Source of the DNA: Clostridium sp. CAG:253
Lineage (GTDB): Bacteria > Bacillota > Clostridia > Lachnospirales > Lachnospiraceae
DNA: 42,104 bases
Assembly: GCA_000436755.1 (NCBI GenBank)
Contig: FR887345.1
Coordinates: forward strand, 1-42,104
Direction: 5' to 3'
The translations under genes and the position numbers were made by a program. Below the pieces are notes generated by a model that made no database searches, was not told the DNA's origin, and worked only from the letters and a program-made list of their open reading frames with translations. Positions within the stretch are counted from its first letter, which is position 1. Each line of letters starts with the position of its first letter. This document shows positions 16,697 through 27,146 of this stretch, piece by piece.

Positions 16697-17206
16697 ATGG
16701 AAATGAAAAAACGTTGCATTTCACTTTACGTTGAAAATCAGATAGGAGTTCTTGCAAAGATTTCCGGACTTTTTGCGGGTAAATCTTATAACCTTGATAC
16801 ACTTACGGTAGGAGAGACAGAAGACCCTACAGTTTCAAGAATGACAATAGAGATGACTATGGATGACGTGACTTTTGAACAGGTAAAAAAGCAGCTTAAC
16901 AGAAATGTCGTTGTAATAAAGGTAATGGATTTTTCTGATATTCCGATACAAAAGACAGAGCTTTTATACATAAAAATACATAGTTGTACTGAGAAAGATA
17001 AGACTGAAATATTTAGAATAGTTAATTCATTTGACCACCTTGAGATAGCTGACTACGGAAAAAAATCTGTTATTGTCAGATATGTAGAGACAGAGGGAAA
17101 AGTAAATGATATAATAGAGCTGTTTAATAAGACTTTTATAAACAGAATAGAAGTAGTAAGAGGCGGAAGTGTTGCAATAGAATCGGTTTCTACTACGACT
17201 AAATAA
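16697..17206 (+). CDS. ilvN: Acetolactate synthase small (regulatory) subunit
   Basis: This 169-residue regulatory subunit binds the IlvB catalytic subunit and usually gives valine feedback control. The N-terminal ACT domain is seen in LYVENQIGVLAKISGLFAGKS followed by NLDTLTVGETED. The C-terminal ALS_ss domain has HSCTEKDKTEIFRIV and ends with RGGSVAIESVS. GGAAGG precedes the ATG by about ten bases. It lies about 270 bases after ilvB, with a large palindrome between, so its expression may differ from that of ilvB. The next gene starts 12 bases downstream with its own GGAGAGGGAAGG site. Confidence 0.93.
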   Translation: MEMKKRCISLYVENQIGVLAKISGLFAGKSYNLDTLTVGETEDPTVSRMTIEMTMDDVTFEQVKKQLNRNVVVIKVMDFSDIPIQKTELLYIKIHSCTEKDKTEIFRIVNSFDHLEIADYGKKSVIVRYVETEGKVNDIIELFNKTFINRIEVVRGGSVAIESVSTTTK

Positions 17207-17218
17207 GGAGAGGGAAGG

Positions 17219-19390
17219 ATGTTAGGTTCAGCTTTGGGGAATGTAGTGGGAACATTATATTTTTTGTTATACCAGTTTGCAGGAGTGTTGATTGCATTTA
17301 CCGTTTTTAAGAGGGAAAACAGATGGTTTAAAGTACTGTTTGGCAGTGTTATGGGAAGTTTTTTAATTCACTGGCTGCCTACGCTCACGGCATTTCTGAT
17401 GAATTTTACGCTTGCAGCACATATAAGTGCACTAATGCTGCTCGTTCTTATTTTGGTGGCAGTATTATATTTTGACAAAAGATTTTTTAGTAAAAATAGT
17501 GAAGTTTCACAGAATAATATATTATCAGGAAAAGACGGCAATTCAGAGAAAACAAATCTTTGGCAGCGTATTATAAAAACGATAAAGGAAAAACCTGTAC
17601 TGGCAGTTTTCGTTGTGCTTTACTGTTATACCGTAAAGGTGTGGAGCCATCATGTACTTACATTTAAGAATGGTGCAGTATATGCGGGCCAGTGTACTTA
17701 TGGTGACATGAACATGCATTTGGGGTTTATAACAAGCATTGCGAACCAGAAGACATTTCCTCCTGATTATTCGATACTTCCTGGAACAAAGCTTGCATAT
17801 CCGTTTTTATCGGACTCTATATCATCAAGTGTGTATATATTTGGTGCATCACTTAAATGGGCATACATTCTTCCGATGCTGTTTGCACTGATGCAGGTAA
17901 TGTTTGGAGCCTATGCACTTATGGATTATATACTTTCTGATAAAAAGAAGGCATTTCTTTCATATATACTTTTCTTTTTGAATGGTGGTTTTGGATTTGT
18001 ATATTTTATAAACAAAGGTTTTGCAAGCCAAAATTTTAAGAGGATATTTACGGAGTTTTATCAGACCCCGACAAATTATACTGATAAAAATATTATGTGG
18101 CATAATGTCATAGCTGATATGCTCATTCCGCAAAGAGCAACATTATTTGGCTGGGCTATGCTGTTTCCGATTTTGTATCTTATCACGAAAGCAGTCAGTG
18201 AAGAAAAAAGACAGTATTTTTATGTGGCAGGTGTGATTGCGGGAGGATTACCGCTTATACACACACATTCGTTTCTTTCACTCGGAATACTTTGTGCAGG
18301 ATTTGTCTTACTTGAATTGACGCAAAAAAGTGATAAACAGTTTTCGGTACCGGTGCGTATAGCTGTTCTTGCCGGAGTGCTTTTGGGACTTGAATATATA
18401 AGCCGTAGAAAGACTTCGCAAAATCCGTTATCAGCAAATGCACTTTTTGCCATAGGAATAATTGTTATATGTGTATTGATTGCAGCTATTGTTTATCAGG
18501 TAGTGCATAGTATCAAACAGAATGGAGAGCTGACTGAGGATTTGAAAAAGCTCATAAAATGCTGGGGAAGTTTTCTTGTCATTGTACTTGTGCTTGCTCT
18601 TCCTATATTATTCAAATTTACATTTAGTCAGGCGACAGGGGAACAATTTACAAGGGGAAGTTTCAATTGGGCTAATGGTACAGAGAGCTATCTGCTGTTT
18701 TCAGTCAAAAACTTTGGAATTATGTTTATAGGAATGTTGTTAGTATATGCATTTGGCAATAGAAAGCAGCTTCGGCTTGTAATTCCTCCTACATTTCTGT
18801 GGCTTATGTCAGAATTTATAGTATTCCAGCCAAACACATATGATAATAATAAGCTTATGCTTGTAAGTTATCTCTATTTTTGTATAGCAGTTTCAGATTT
18901 CCTGTTTGATATTCTTGCAAAGATAAATATAAAAGCGGTAACAGCAGTAGCAGGAATGGCAGCAGTCTTTGTGGGAATATTTGGAGCCGTACTTACACTA
19001 GGAAGAGAGTATGTATCCGAATATGAACTTTACAGTAAAGGATATCTCGAAGCGGCAGAATATATTGAAAAAAATACACAGCCTAAGGATATGATACTTA
19101 CGGCAACGAATCACAATAATGTGGTAGCGTCACTCACAGGAAGAAATATAGTTTGCGGTTCAGGTACATTTCTCTATTTCCATGGTGTTGATTATGCCCA
19201 AAATGAGGCAGATGTAAAAACAATGTACGAAAACCCGTCTGAGAGAGAAAAACTTTTAGATAAATATAATATAAAATATATTGTATTAGGCCCATATGAA
19301 TATGGATATAGCATACCTGATTATGATGAAATTATTAAAGCACATAAGATTGTGTTCGAGAAGGACGATGTTATTATACTAAAGAGATAA
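17219..19390 (+). CDS. Polytopic membrane protein, probable GT-C-type glycosyltransferase
   Basis: This is a 723-residue integral membrane protein. I do not recognise a named family. Hydrophobic segments fill most of residues 1-95 and 125-610. A loop after the third or fourth segment has CTYGDMNMHLGFITSIA and PFLSDSISSS; an acidic residue in the first large outer loop is typical of GT-C transferases that use polyprenyl-linked sugars. The last ~110 residues are soluble and contain AAEYIEKNTQPKDMILTATN, then KYIVLGPYEYGY, like the ends of many dolichyl-phosphate-sugar transferases. It follows ilvN by 12 bases and precedes a second GT-C gene. It may add sugars to surface polymers. Function is inference. 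Confidence 0.6.
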   Translation: MLGSALGNVVGTLYFLLYQFAGVLIAFTVFKRENRWFKVLFGSVMGSFLIHWLPTLTAFLMNFTLAAHISALMLLVLILVAVLYFDKRFFSKNSEVSQNNILSGKDGNSEKTNLWQRIIKTIKEKPVLAVFVVLYCYTVKVWSHHVLTFKNGAVYAGQCTYGDMNMHLGFITSIANQKTFPPDYSILPGTKLAYPFLSDSISSSVYIFGASLKWAYILPMLFALMQVMFGAYALMDYILSDKKKAFLSYILFFLNGGFGFVYFINKGFASQNFKRIFTEFYQTPTNYTDKNIMWHNVIADMLIPQRATLFGWAMLFPILYLITKAVSEEKRQYFYVAGVIAGGLPLIHTHSFLSLGILCAGFVLLELTQKSDKQFSVPVRIAVLAGVLLGLEYISRRKTSQNPLSANALFAIGIIVICVLIAAIVYQVVHSIKQNGELTEDLKKLIKCWGSFLVIVLVLALPILFKFTFSQATGEQFTRGSFNWANGTESYLLFSVKNFGIMFIGMLLVYAFGNRKQLRLVIPPTFLWLMSEFIVFQPNTYDNNKLMLVSYLYFCIAVSDFLFDILAKINIKAVTAVAGMAAVFVGIFGAVLTLGREYVSEYELYSKGYLEAAEYIEKNTQPKDMILTATNHNNVVASLTGRNIVCGSGTFLYFHGVDYAQNEADVKTMYENPSEREKLLDKYNIKYIVLGPYEYGYSIPDYDEIIKAHKIVFEKDDVIILKR

Positions 19391-19451
19391 GTTGCAGGGG
19401 TGTTGTCTGCGATAATACAAGAGGTTAGAAGATGGAGGGAAATGGAATAGT

Positions 19452-20726
19452 ATGGTTTTTGTATGTACGTCATTGATGATACTTTTTGCAATTTTGTGGG
19501 TGATAACATTTATTACGAAACTTGCAGGAGGAAACAATATACTGGCAAATACTTTTGTGCCTAAGGGTGAAAAAGCAACAAAAGAAGAAATCGTAAAAGT
19601 ATTTTTGTATACACTTTTATTCAGAATAGGAATTTATATTGTCGGTGTAGTAATATCAATGATATTTTCAGAAGAGACAGGTTTTACATTTTCTGATTTT
19701 TTGTCAAGCTGGAACAGATGGGATTCACAGCATTATATTGATTTGGCGAGTAAAGGCTATGCAGACTGCGTGGAAAACGGACAGCATCTTTTTCTTGTAT
19801 TTTTCCCACTCTGCCCGTGGCTTCTTAAAATAATTCATTTTATTATAAGAGACTGGCAGCTTGCTTTCATTATGCTTTCGACAATAGCATATTGTGTGGG
19901 GGCAGTATTCTTTTATATTTGTATATCGGAGGAATACGGAAAGAAAACGGCACAGAAGGCACTTACACTTGTGAGCGTGTGGCCATTTGCTTTTTTCTTT
20001 GGCGGAATGATGACAGAAAGCCTGTTTTTTGCAACACTTTCGATAGGTTTCTATTTTATAAAAAAGCACAATTGGTTTGCTGTGGGTTTGACAGGTCTGT
20101 TTTGTTCGCTTTGCAGAGTGCAGGGAATACTGCTCTTAGGAGTTGCCGGCGTTGAATTTCTGCAGACATATTCACCGGTAATTATGTGGAAAGAGAAAAA
20201 AATCGCTCTGTTTTTTAAAGAGGTGTTTACAAAGGGAATATATTTGTTGTTGATACCTGTAGGAAATCTGATATATTTTTATCTGAATTATAAAGTAGAG
20301 GGAAATCCGTTTAAGTTTCAGGAATACCAGAAAAATCACTGGAATCATGAGGTTACATCTTTTTATAAGGGATTTGGGGATGTGTGGAAATATTTTAAAG
20401 ATGCAGGTACGACAAACAGTATGAAAATGAGTATATGGCTGCCGGAGGTTATCATAGTTATACTTGTTATTGTGGTATTGTTTTATGCACTTAAAACACA
20501 GCCGCTTAAGTATACGGCGTATCTGTGGGTGTATACTATGGTTTGTTATGGAGTGACTTTCCTTATAAGCGGTGGGAGATATATGCTTTGTGCACTTCCG
20601 ATATTTATCATTGCAGGTGATTTTTTTGAACAGCATGAAAGGCTTTACAGGTTTGCGGTGATATTGTCAACGGCATTTATGGCGGTTTATATGGCAGGAT
20701 ATTTTAATGGAAAGCAGATAATGTAA
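19452..20726 (+). CDS. PIG-V-like mannosyltransferase family membrane protein
   Basis: This 424-residue multi-pass protein resembles the PIG-V/COG5542 group of GT-C mannosyltransferases. Signatures are WNRWDSQHYIDLASKGY in the first outer loop, FFPLCPWL, then FAFFFGGMMTESLFF and SLCRVQGILL. The sugar donor in this family is usually a polyprenyl-phosphate sugar, acting on the outer face of the membrane. The ATG at 19452 is 13 bases after GGAGG, rather far, so the true start is slightly uncertain. It is in line with the gene before it (61 bases) and both probably build one surface glycan. Its place behind ilvBN is unusual. Confidence 0.75.
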   Translation: MVFVCTSLMILFAILWVITFITKLAGGNNILANTFVPKGEKATKEEIVKVFLYTLLFRIGIYIVGVVISMIFSEETGFTFSDFLSSWNRWDSQHYIDLASKGYADCVENGQHLFLVFFPLCPWLLKIIHFIIRDWQLAFIMLSTIAYCVGAVFFYICISEEYGKKTAQKALTLVSVWPFAFFFGGMMTESLFFATLSIGFYFIKKHNWFAVGLTGLFCSLCRVQGILLLGVAGVEFLQTYSPVIMWKEKKIALFFKEVFTKGIYLLLIPVGNLIYFYLNYKVEGNPFKFQEYQKNHWNHEVTSFYKGFGDVWKYFKDAGTTNSMKMSIWLPEVIIVILVIVVLFYALKTQPLKYTAYLWVYTMVCYGVTFLISGGRYMLCALPIFIIAGDFFEQHERLYRFAVILSTAFMAVYMAGYFNGKQIM

Positions 20727-20746
20727 GAGTACAAAATAAAAAATTC

Positions 20747-20776
20747 TTGACAAATCAATTTACAAGGGTATATACT
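20747..20776 (+). promoter_or_regulatory. Promoter of the trp operon leader
   Basis: A perfect -35 TTGACA (20747-20752) and -10 TATACT (20771-20776), 18 bases apart, stand just upstream of the T-box leader. Confidence 0.75.
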
Positions 20777-20784
20777 TTTAAGCA

Positions 20785-21080
20785 GTTAAATAAATTGAAA
20801 CCGTTGATGTGGAGATAAAAATAAAAGAGGCGCTTACAGAGAGCAGGGGATGCTGAGAACCCGCAGAAAGCTGTTTATTAAATGGACCACTGAGGGTATA
20901 GTCAAAGGAATTTTATTCCGAGTATTCTATGACGTGAGGGCATGCGTTAGTTGCCGGGAATATGTTAGTATTTCGCTAAGAGTGTGGGCAGACCATAAAT
21001 CAAGGTGGCACCGCGGTATTATTATTGTATAACCGTCCTTGGATATTATCATAATTATGATAATATCCAAGGACTTTTTT
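20785..21080 (+). promoter_or_regulatory. Tryptophan T-box leader of the trp operon
   Basis: The T-box AAGGTGGCACCGCGG is at 21002-21016. The terminator is an 18-bp perfect stem (GTCCTTGGATATTATCAT with its complement, 21035-21074), loop AATT, then TTTTTT. UGGC in the T-box pairs with a G discriminator base, which tRNA-Trp has. A TGG at 20883-20885, within AAATGGA at the 3' side of stem I, is the likely specifier. Uncharged tRNA-Trp should allow read-through into trpE. No TRAP or leader-peptide control is seen. Confidence 0.92.
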
Positions 21081-21146
21081 GATTACCTTGAATAAAATTT
21101 TTTTCAAGCTGGACATTCATTCAGAAAGCTGTTAAGGAGGAAAAGC

Positions 21147-22604
21147 ATGATTACATTTGAAGAAGCAAAAGAATTATCAAAGGGGTACAAAGTTGTACCA
21201 ATCAGCATGGAAATTATGTCGGATATAAGAACACCGATGCAGGTGCTTCGTATTTTGAAAGGTGTAAGTTCACACTGTTATATGTTGGAGAGCGTGGAAA
21301 ATCAGGAGAAATGGGGAAGATATACATTTCTTGGATATGACCCTAAGTTGGAAATTACATGTACTAACGGGGTGATGAAAGTTAAGAACGGAAAGACTGA
21401 GATAAGCGAAGTTAAACACCCAGGTGAGAAGATAAAAGAGATTCTAAAAGAATACACAAGTCCTAAGATAAAAGAACTTCCGACATTTACAGGTGGTCTT
21501 GTAGGTTATTTCTCATATGATTACATAAAATACAGTGAGCCAAAGTTAAACCTTGACGCAGATGATGAGGAAGGCTTTAAAGATGTTGATTTGATGCTTT
21601 TTGACAAAGTTATAGCATTTGACAATTTCAGCCAGAAGATAATTGTTATAGCAAATGCAAAAACTGACAATTTAGAAGAAGATTATAACAAATGTGTTGA
21701 TGAGATAAATAAGATAATAGAACTTATAAAAACAGGAGAGATGGTTGACGTTAATCCGGGAAAGATAACATCTGAGTTCAGACCGTTATTTACTGAGAAA
21801 GAATATTGCGAGATGGTTGAGAAAGCAAAGCATTATATATATGAAGGAGATATTTTCCAGGTTGTACTTTCAAACAGACTGGAGGCAGATTATGAGGGAA
21901 GCCTGCTTAATGCATACAGAGTATTAAGAACAATAAATCCTTCTCCGTATATGTTCTACTTCAGCAGCGATGACATAGAAGTGGCAGGTGCTTCTCCTGA
22001 AACTTTGGTAAAACTTGAGGATGGAGTTCTTCATACATTTCCTCTTGCCGGTACAAAACCGAGAGGAAAGACTAAGGAAGAGGATGATGAGCTTGAAAAA
22101 AAACTTCTCAGTGATGAGAAAGAGAGAGCTGAACATAACATGCTTGTTGACCTCGGAAGAAATGATATAGGAAAGATAAGCAGATTTGGAACTGTCGAAG
22201 TTGAAAACTATATGGATATATTGAGATATTCACATGTAATGCATATCGGTTCGACAGTAAAAGGTGAGATAAGGGACGACAAAACAAGTCTTGATGCCGT
22301 AGATGCCGTACTTCCGGCAGGAACACTTTCGGGAGCACCAAAAATTCGTGCGATGGAGATAATAAACGAACTTGAAAACAATAAGCGCGGAATTTACGGC
22401 GGTGCGATAGGATATATAGATTTTACGGGAAATCTTGATACATGTATAGCAATAAGAACAGCTTTTAAAAAGAATGGAAAAGTTTTTGTACGTTCGGGTG
22501 CAGGAATTGTTGCAGACAGCGTACCTGAGAGTGAGTATAACGAATGTATAAATAAAGCAAAAGCAGTTATGAATGCTGTTTCAATGGGACAGGAAGAAAT
22601 GTAA
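21147..22604 (+). CDS. trpE: Anthranilate synthase component I
   Basis: This enzyme converts chorismate to anthranilate with ammonia from TrpG, the first step of tryptophan synthesis. It has 485 residues, normal for TrpE. The N-terminal [17 protein letters not shown] carries the LLES-like element that binds feedback tryptophan. The chorismate-binding half has [13 protein letters not shown], then [20 protein letters not shown], and [24 protein letters not shown] stands before the ATG. It is the first gene after the T-box. trpG follows after 44 bases. Confidence 0.96.
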   Translation: MITFEEAKELSKGYKVVPISMEIMSDIRTPMQVLRILKGVSSHCYMLESVENQEKWGRYTFLGYDPKLEITCTNGVMKVKNGKTEISEVKHPGEKIKEILKEYTSPKIKELPTFTGGLVGYFSYDYIKYSEPKLNLDADDEEGFKDVDLMLFDKVIAFDNFSQKIIVIANAKTDNLEEDYNKCVDEINKIIELIKTGEMVDVNPGKITSEFRPLFTEKEYCEMVEKAKHYIYEGDIFQVVLSNRLEADYEGSLLNAYRVLRTINPSPYMFYFSSDDIEVAGASPETLVKLEDGVLHTFPLAGTKPRGKTKEEDDELEKKLLSDEKERAEHNMLVDLGRNDIGKISRFGTVEVENYMDILRYSHVMHIGSTVKGEIRDDKTSLDAVDAVLPAGTLSGAPKIRAMEIINELENNKRGIYGGAIGYIDFTGNLDTCIAIRTAFKKNGKVFVRSGAGIVADSVPESEYNECINKAKAVMNAVSMGQEEM

Positions 22605-22648
22605 AAACATATGCGTGTTTTTTCTTGTATGCAAAAAAGGAGGTTTAT

Positions 22649-23212
22649 ATGATATTACTTATAGATAATTATGACAGTTTTTCTTACAATCTGTTTCAGT
22701 TTGTGGGAACTATAAATCCTGATATAAAGGTGATAAGAAATGATGAGATGACGGTTAGTGAAATAGAAAAGCTTGCACCAAGTCATATACTTATATCGCC
22801 GGGACCCGGAAAACCTTCTGATGCAGGGATATGCGAGGATGTTATAAAATATTTTAAGGGAAAGATTCCGATTCTTGGTGTCTGCCTTGGTCATCAGGCA
22901 ATATGTGAGACATTTGGGGCAGAGGTTACATACGCACCGAAACTTATGCATGGCAAACAGTCAGAGGTTAAGCTTGATGATACCTGTAAAATTTTTAAGG
23001 GAATAGGAGAAAGAGCAAAAGTTGCGAGATACCATTCTCTTATCGCAAAAAAAGATACAATACCTGATGAACTTACAGTTACGGCTGTCACCGACGATGG
23101 AGAGGTTATGGCTGTAAAACACAGGGATTATGAGATATATGGTGTTCAGTTTCATCCTGAATCAATAATGACACCTGATGGAATGAAAATGCTTAAAAAT
23201 TTCTTTGAATAA
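22649..23212 (+). CDS. trpG: Anthranilate synthase component II (glutamine amidotransferase)
   Basis: This subunit releases ammonia from glutamine for TrpE. The ATG at 22649 ([11 protein letters not shown]) is chosen because AAAAAAGGAGG stands just before it; an in-frame upstream ATG at 22625 would add eight residues and lacks a site. The class I triad is C79 in GVCLGHQ, H169 and E171 in QFHPES. At 187 residues it has normal length. It could also serve folate synthesis (PabA), as TrpG does in some Firmicutes. trpD follows after 14 bases. Confidence 0.95.
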   Translation: MILLIDNYDSFSYNLFQFVGTINPDIKVIRNDEMTVSEIEKLAPSHILISPGPGKPSDAGICEDVIKYFKGKIPILGVCLGHQAICETFGAEVTYAPKLMHGKQSEVKLDDTCKIFKGIGERAKVARYHSLIAKKDTIPDELTVTAVTDDGEVMAVKHRDYEIYGVQFHPESIMTPDGMKMLKNFFE

Positions 23213-23226
23213 AATGGAGGGTTATT

Positions 23227-24234
23227 ATGATTAAAGAGGCAATAAATACACTTGTAAATGGTGAAAATCTTAATGATGAAGTAATGACACAGGTAATGGA
23301 AGAAATCATGACTGGAGAGGCAACAGACGCACAGAAAGCATCATTCCTTACAGCACTCAGCATAAAGGGCGAGACAATCGACGAGATAACAGCAGCAGCG
23401 AAGGTAATGTCATCAAAATGCACACCTTTTCACAATGATGGAGATGCACTTGAGATAGTGGGAACAGGCGGAGATAAAGCTAATTCATTTAATATATCAA
23501 CACTTTCGGCAATAGTGGCTGCGGCAGCAGGTGTTCATGTCGCAAAGCATGGAAACAGAGCTGCATCAAGCAAGTGCGGAACAGCTGATTGTCTTGAAGC
23601 ACTCGGAGTAAAGATTGATATTGAACCAAATCAGAGTGAAAAATTGTTAAAAGAAGACGGAATATGTTTCCTGTTTGCACAGAAGTATCATCCGGCAATG
23701 CGTTTTGTCGGTGCAGTAAGAAAAGAGATGGGAATCCGCACAATGTTTAATGTACTCGGACCTCTTTCAAACCCTGCAAGAGCAAATATGCAGCTTATGG
23801 GTGTATATGATGAAAAAATTGTAGAACCGCTTGCACATGTACTTAAAAATTTAGGTTTGAAAAAGCTTATGGTTGTTTACGGAATGGATTGTCTTGATGA
23901 AATTTCACTTTCTGCACCTACAAAGGTATGTGAATATAGAGACGGTGAGTTTAAAAATTATGAGATAACACCGGAGCAGTTTGGATTTAAGCGTTGCACT
24001 AAAGATGACCTTGTCGGTGGGGAGCCGGCATTAAATGCACAGATAGCAAGAGAGATTTTAGATGGAGTGGAAGGACCAAAGATGGATGCGGTTCTTTTAA
24101 ATGCAGGAGCTGCAATCTACATTGCAACAGATGGAATTACAATAGAACAGGGAATTGAAAAGGCAAAGGAAATGATAAAGAGTGGAAAGGCTAAAGCTAA
24201 ACTTGAACAATTTATAGCTGACAGCAACAAATAA
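23227..24234 (+). CDS. trpD: Anthranilate phosphoribosyltransferase
   Basis: This enzyme transfers phosphoribose from PRPP to anthranilate. Its 335 residues are of family length. The PRPP loop [14 protein letters not shown] is at about residues 79-92, followed by [21 protein letters not shown]. The anthranilate and metal region has the [20 protein letters not shown] stretch and the DCLDEIS motif. The ribosome binding site ATGGAGGG is seven bases before the ATG. It is third in the operon. Confidence 0.96.
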   Translation: MIKEAINTLVNGENLNDEVMTQVMEEIMTGEATDAQKASFLTALSIKGETIDEITAAAKVMSSKCTPFHNDGDALEIVGTGGDKANSFNISTLSAIVAAAAGVHVAKHGNRAASSKCGTADCLEALGVKIDIEPNQSEKLLKEDGICFLFAQKYHPAMRFVGAVRKEMGIRTMFNVLGPLSNPARANMQLMGVYDEKIVEPLAHVLKNLGLKKLMVVYGMDCLDEISLSAPTKVCEYRDGEFKNYEITPEQFGFKRCTKDDLVGGEPALNAQIAREILDGVEGPKMDAVLLNAGAAIYIATDGITIEQGIEKAKEMIKSGKAKAKLEQFIADSNK

Positions 24235-24320
24235 AACAGTCTGAAAACAAGACATACTTTTTAATTGAAAACAGATGCTTAGAAAGTGTTTAACAGACAA
24301 AAACAGAAATGGAGAAAACA

Positions 24321-25115
24321 TTGAATATATTAGAAGAAATTGCGGCAAAGACAAGGGAGCGTGTAGCCGAGGCAAAAAATAAAGTTTCTCTTGAAGAGAT
24401 GAAACAAAAAGCCGAGAGTCTTAACGCTGATACGGGATTTCCGTTTGAAAATGCCATTAAAGAGGGAAGTCTTTCTTTTATATGTGAGGCGAAAAAAGCT
24501 TCACCGTCAAAGGGACTTATAGCAGAAGATTTTCCTTATGTCGAGATTGCAAAGGAATATGAAAAAGGCGGTGCAAGTGCCATATCGGTACTTACCGAAC
24601 CATTCTGGTTTATGGGAAGCAATGAGTATTTAAAGGAAATAAGGGAAGAAGTAAATATTCCTATTATAAGAAAAGATTTCACTGTTGATGAGTATATGAT
24701 ATATGAAGCCAAGGTTATCGGTGCAGATGCGGTATTGCTCATATGTGCCATACTTGATGATGAAAGCCTTAAAAAGTATATGCAGATAGCAGACAGTCTG
24801 GGACTTAGTGCTCTTGTTGAAACCCATGACGAAGAGGAAGTAAAAAGAGCAGTAGCGGCAGGAGCAAGACTTATAGGTGTAAATAACAGGGATTTAAGGA
24901 ATTTTACCGTTGATATAAACAACAGCTTAAGACTTAGAAATCTTGTGCCTGAAGATATTACTTTTGTTTCTGAAAGTGGTATAAAAGGCGAGAAAGAGAT
25001 TAGAGAGCTTGCCATGGGAAAGGTTGACGGTGTACTTATCGGTGAGGCGATGATGCGTGCCGGGGAGAGCCGTATAGAGACTTTGAAATCACTTATAAAA
25101 GTAGGACATGTCTAA
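24321..25115 (+). CDS. trpC: Indole-3-glycerol phosphate synthase
   Basis: This enzyme closes the indole ring from CdRP. The TTG at 24321 is preferred over the ATG at 24309 because GGAG (24311-24314) is six bases before it and the product then starts NILEEIAAKTRERV, as in relatives. It has about 264 residues, a single-domain enzyme with no trpF fusion. Motifs are CEAKKASPSKG, RKDFTVDEYM, VETHDEEEVKRA, IGVNNRDL and VSESGI. trpB follows after 57 bases, where many relatives carry trpF. Confidence 0.94.
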   Translation: MNILEEIAAKTRERVAEAKNKVSLEEMKQKAESLNADTGFPFENAIKEGSLSFICEAKKASPSKGLIAEDFPYVEIAKEYEKGGASAISVLTEPFWFMGSNEYLKEIREEVNIPIIRKDFTVDEYMIYEAKVIGADAVLLICAILDDESLKKYMQIADSLGLSALVETHDEEEVKRAVAAGARLIGVNNRDLRNFTVDINNSLRLRNLVPEDITFVSESGIKGEKEIRELAMGKVDGVLIGEAMMRAGESRIETLKSLIKVGHV

Positions 25116-25172
25116 AATTGATATGATGAAAACCGACTGAAATATTCAGTCAGATTATGGAGGATAAAAAGG

Positions 25173-26377
25173 ATGAGTAAAGGAAGATTTGGTGTTCACG
25201 GTGGGCAGTATATACCTGAAACACTTATGAATGAGATACAAAAACTTGAAGAAGCATATGAATTTTATAAGAAAGATGAGCAGTTTAATAAAGAACTTGA
25301 TACACTTCTTAGAGAATATGCAGGCAGACCGTCACTTCTCTATTATGCTGAGAAAATGACAAGAGATTTAGGCGGAGCAAAGATTTATTTTAAAAGAGAA
25401 GATTTAAATCATACCGGTTCACACAAGATAAACAATGTACTTGGCCAGGCACTTCTTGCAAAGAAGATGGGCAAGACAAGAATTATTGCAGAGACAGGTG
25501 CAGGTCAGCACGGTGTCGCAACAGCGACAGCAGCAGCACTTCTTGACCTTGAATGTGAAATATACATGGGTAAAGAAGATACAATTCGTCAGGCACTTAA
25601 CGTATATCGTATGGAACTTCTTGGAGCAAAAGTTCATCCTGTTGAAACAGGAACAAAAACTCTTAAAGATGCCGTAAACGAATGTATGAGAGAGTGGACT
25701 AACAGAGTTGATGATACTCTCTATGTTCTCGGTTCGGTTATGGGACCACATCCTTTCCCTCCTATAGTAAGAGGTTTTCAGAGTGTTATTAGCCGTGAAG
25801 CCATGTTATAAGCCGTGAAGCCAGAGCGCAGATACTTGAAAAAGAAGGCAGACTGCCTGATGTCGTAATGGCTTGTGTAGGTGGTGGAAGTAATTCGATG
25901 GGAATGTTCTATGAATTTATCAATGACAAAGATGTAAAGCTTATAGGGTGTGAAGCGGCAGGGCTTGGAGTTGATACTGACAGAACGGCTGCGACAATGG
26001 CAACAGGTACAGAAGGAATATTTCATGGAATGAAATCATACTTCTGTCAGGATGAGTATGGACAGATAGCACCTGTTTACTCAATTTCAGCCGGACTTGA
26101 TTATCCGGGAGTAGGCCCTGAGCACGCATACCTTAAAGATATAGGAAGAGCTGAGTATGTTCCTGTAACTGACGAGGAAGCTGTAAATGCATTTGAATAT
26201 ATTGCAAAAGAAGAGGGAATTATCGCAGCTATCGAGAGTTCACATGCGGTAGCACATGTGATGAAGATAGCACCAAAGATGGATAAAGACCAGATAATAA
26301 TATGTTGCCTTTCAGGACGTGGCGATAAGGATGTGGCAGCAATTGCAAGATACAGGGGGATTGATTTACATGAATAG
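25173..26377 (+). pseudogene. trpB: Tryptophan synthase beta chain, frameshifted
   Basis: This is the PLP enzyme that joins indole and serine to tryptophan. The first frame (25173-25811) holds the PLP lysine K85 in HTGSHKINN. The remainder, with the phosphate-binding [10 protein letters not shown], is in another frame ending at 26377. A 20-bp tandem duplication at 25784-25823 is the cause and brings an early TAA at 25809-25811. Removing one copy gives 394 residues, normal for TrpB, with joined text [14 protein letters not shown]. The stop overlaps the trpA start by eight bases. With this break the cell could not finish tryptophan from this locus, so a sequencing or assembly error is a real alternative. 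Confidence 0.9.
25784..25823. repeat. 20-bp tandem duplication in trpB
   Basis: Copy 1 (25784-25803) is TGTTATTAGCCGTGAAGCCA and copy 2 (25804-25823) is TGTTATAAGCCGTGAAGCCA, one mismatch. The 20-base gain changes frame and creates the in-frame TAA. Confidence 0.95.
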
Positions 26378-27146
26378 AATAAGTAACGCATTTGAAAATA
26401 AAAAAGCATTTATACCTTTTATAACAGCAGGAGATCCAAACCTTGAAAAAACTGAGGAATTTATTCTTGAGATGGAGAAAGCAGGAGCAGCACTTGTTGA
26501 GATAGGAATACCGTTTTCAGATCCGATAGCAGAGGGACCGGTTATTCAGGATGCAAATATAAGATCGCTTTCAGGCGGATGCACAACAGACAAAATTTTT
26601 GAAATGGTAAAGTCACTTCGTACTAAAACAGACATACCACTTGTATTTATGGGATATGCAAACTCACTTTACAAGTATGGTTATGATAAATTCTGTGCAA
26701 AATGTCAGGAAGTAGGAATAGACGGACTTATAATACCTGACATCCCATACGAGGAAAAGAATGAACTTGCACCGATAGCGGAAAAATACGGAATGTATCT
26801 TATTTCAATGATAGCACCTACATCAGAAAAACGTATCCGGATGATTGCAAAAGAAGCAAAAGGCTTTATCTATGTTGTGTCATCAATGGGTGTAACAGGT
26901 GTCAGAAGTGAGATAAAAACTGATATTGAAAGTATAGTTAAATCAATAAAGGAAGTTACGGATACACCGGCAGCAGTAGGGTTTGGAATAAACACACCGG
27001 AGCAGGTAAATAAATATACAAAGATAGCAGACGGTGCGATAGTCGGAAGCGCAATCATAAAAATTGTGGCAAAATACGGAGAAGAAGCAGGAAAGTATAT
27101 CTATAATTATGTAAAAGAAATGACAGGCGGACTTGCGCAGCAATGA
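26370..27146 (+). CDS. trpA: Tryptophan synthase alpha chain
   Basis: This subunit splits indole-3-glycerol phosphate and channels indole to TrpB. It has 258 residues from the ATG at 26370, which overlaps the trpB stop by eight bases and has AGGGGG upstream. The catalytic Glu is in [12 protein letters not shown], and the catalytic Asp is in the [13 protein letters not shown] loop. The phosphate site is in [10 protein letters not shown] and DGAIVGSAI. It is the last trp gene. A repeat copy and a terminator follow at once. Confidence 0.96.
   Translation: MNRISNAFENKKAFIPFITAGDPNLEKTEEFILEMEKAGAALVEIGIPFSDPIAEGPVIQDANIRSLSGGCTTDKIFEMVKSLRTKTDIPLVFMGYANSLYKYGYDKFCAKCQEVGIDGLIIPDIPYEEKNELAPIAEKYGMYLISMIAPTSEKRIRMIAKEAKGFIYVVSSMGVTGVRSEIKTDIESIVKSIKEVTDTPAAVGFGINTPEQVNKYTKIADGAIVGSAIIKIVAKYGEEAGKYIYNYVKEMTGGLAQQ

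Noticed and set aside
20850..21032. 60-codon ORF before trpE
   Set aside because: It lies wholly within the T-box leader, whose conserved elements explain the sequence.
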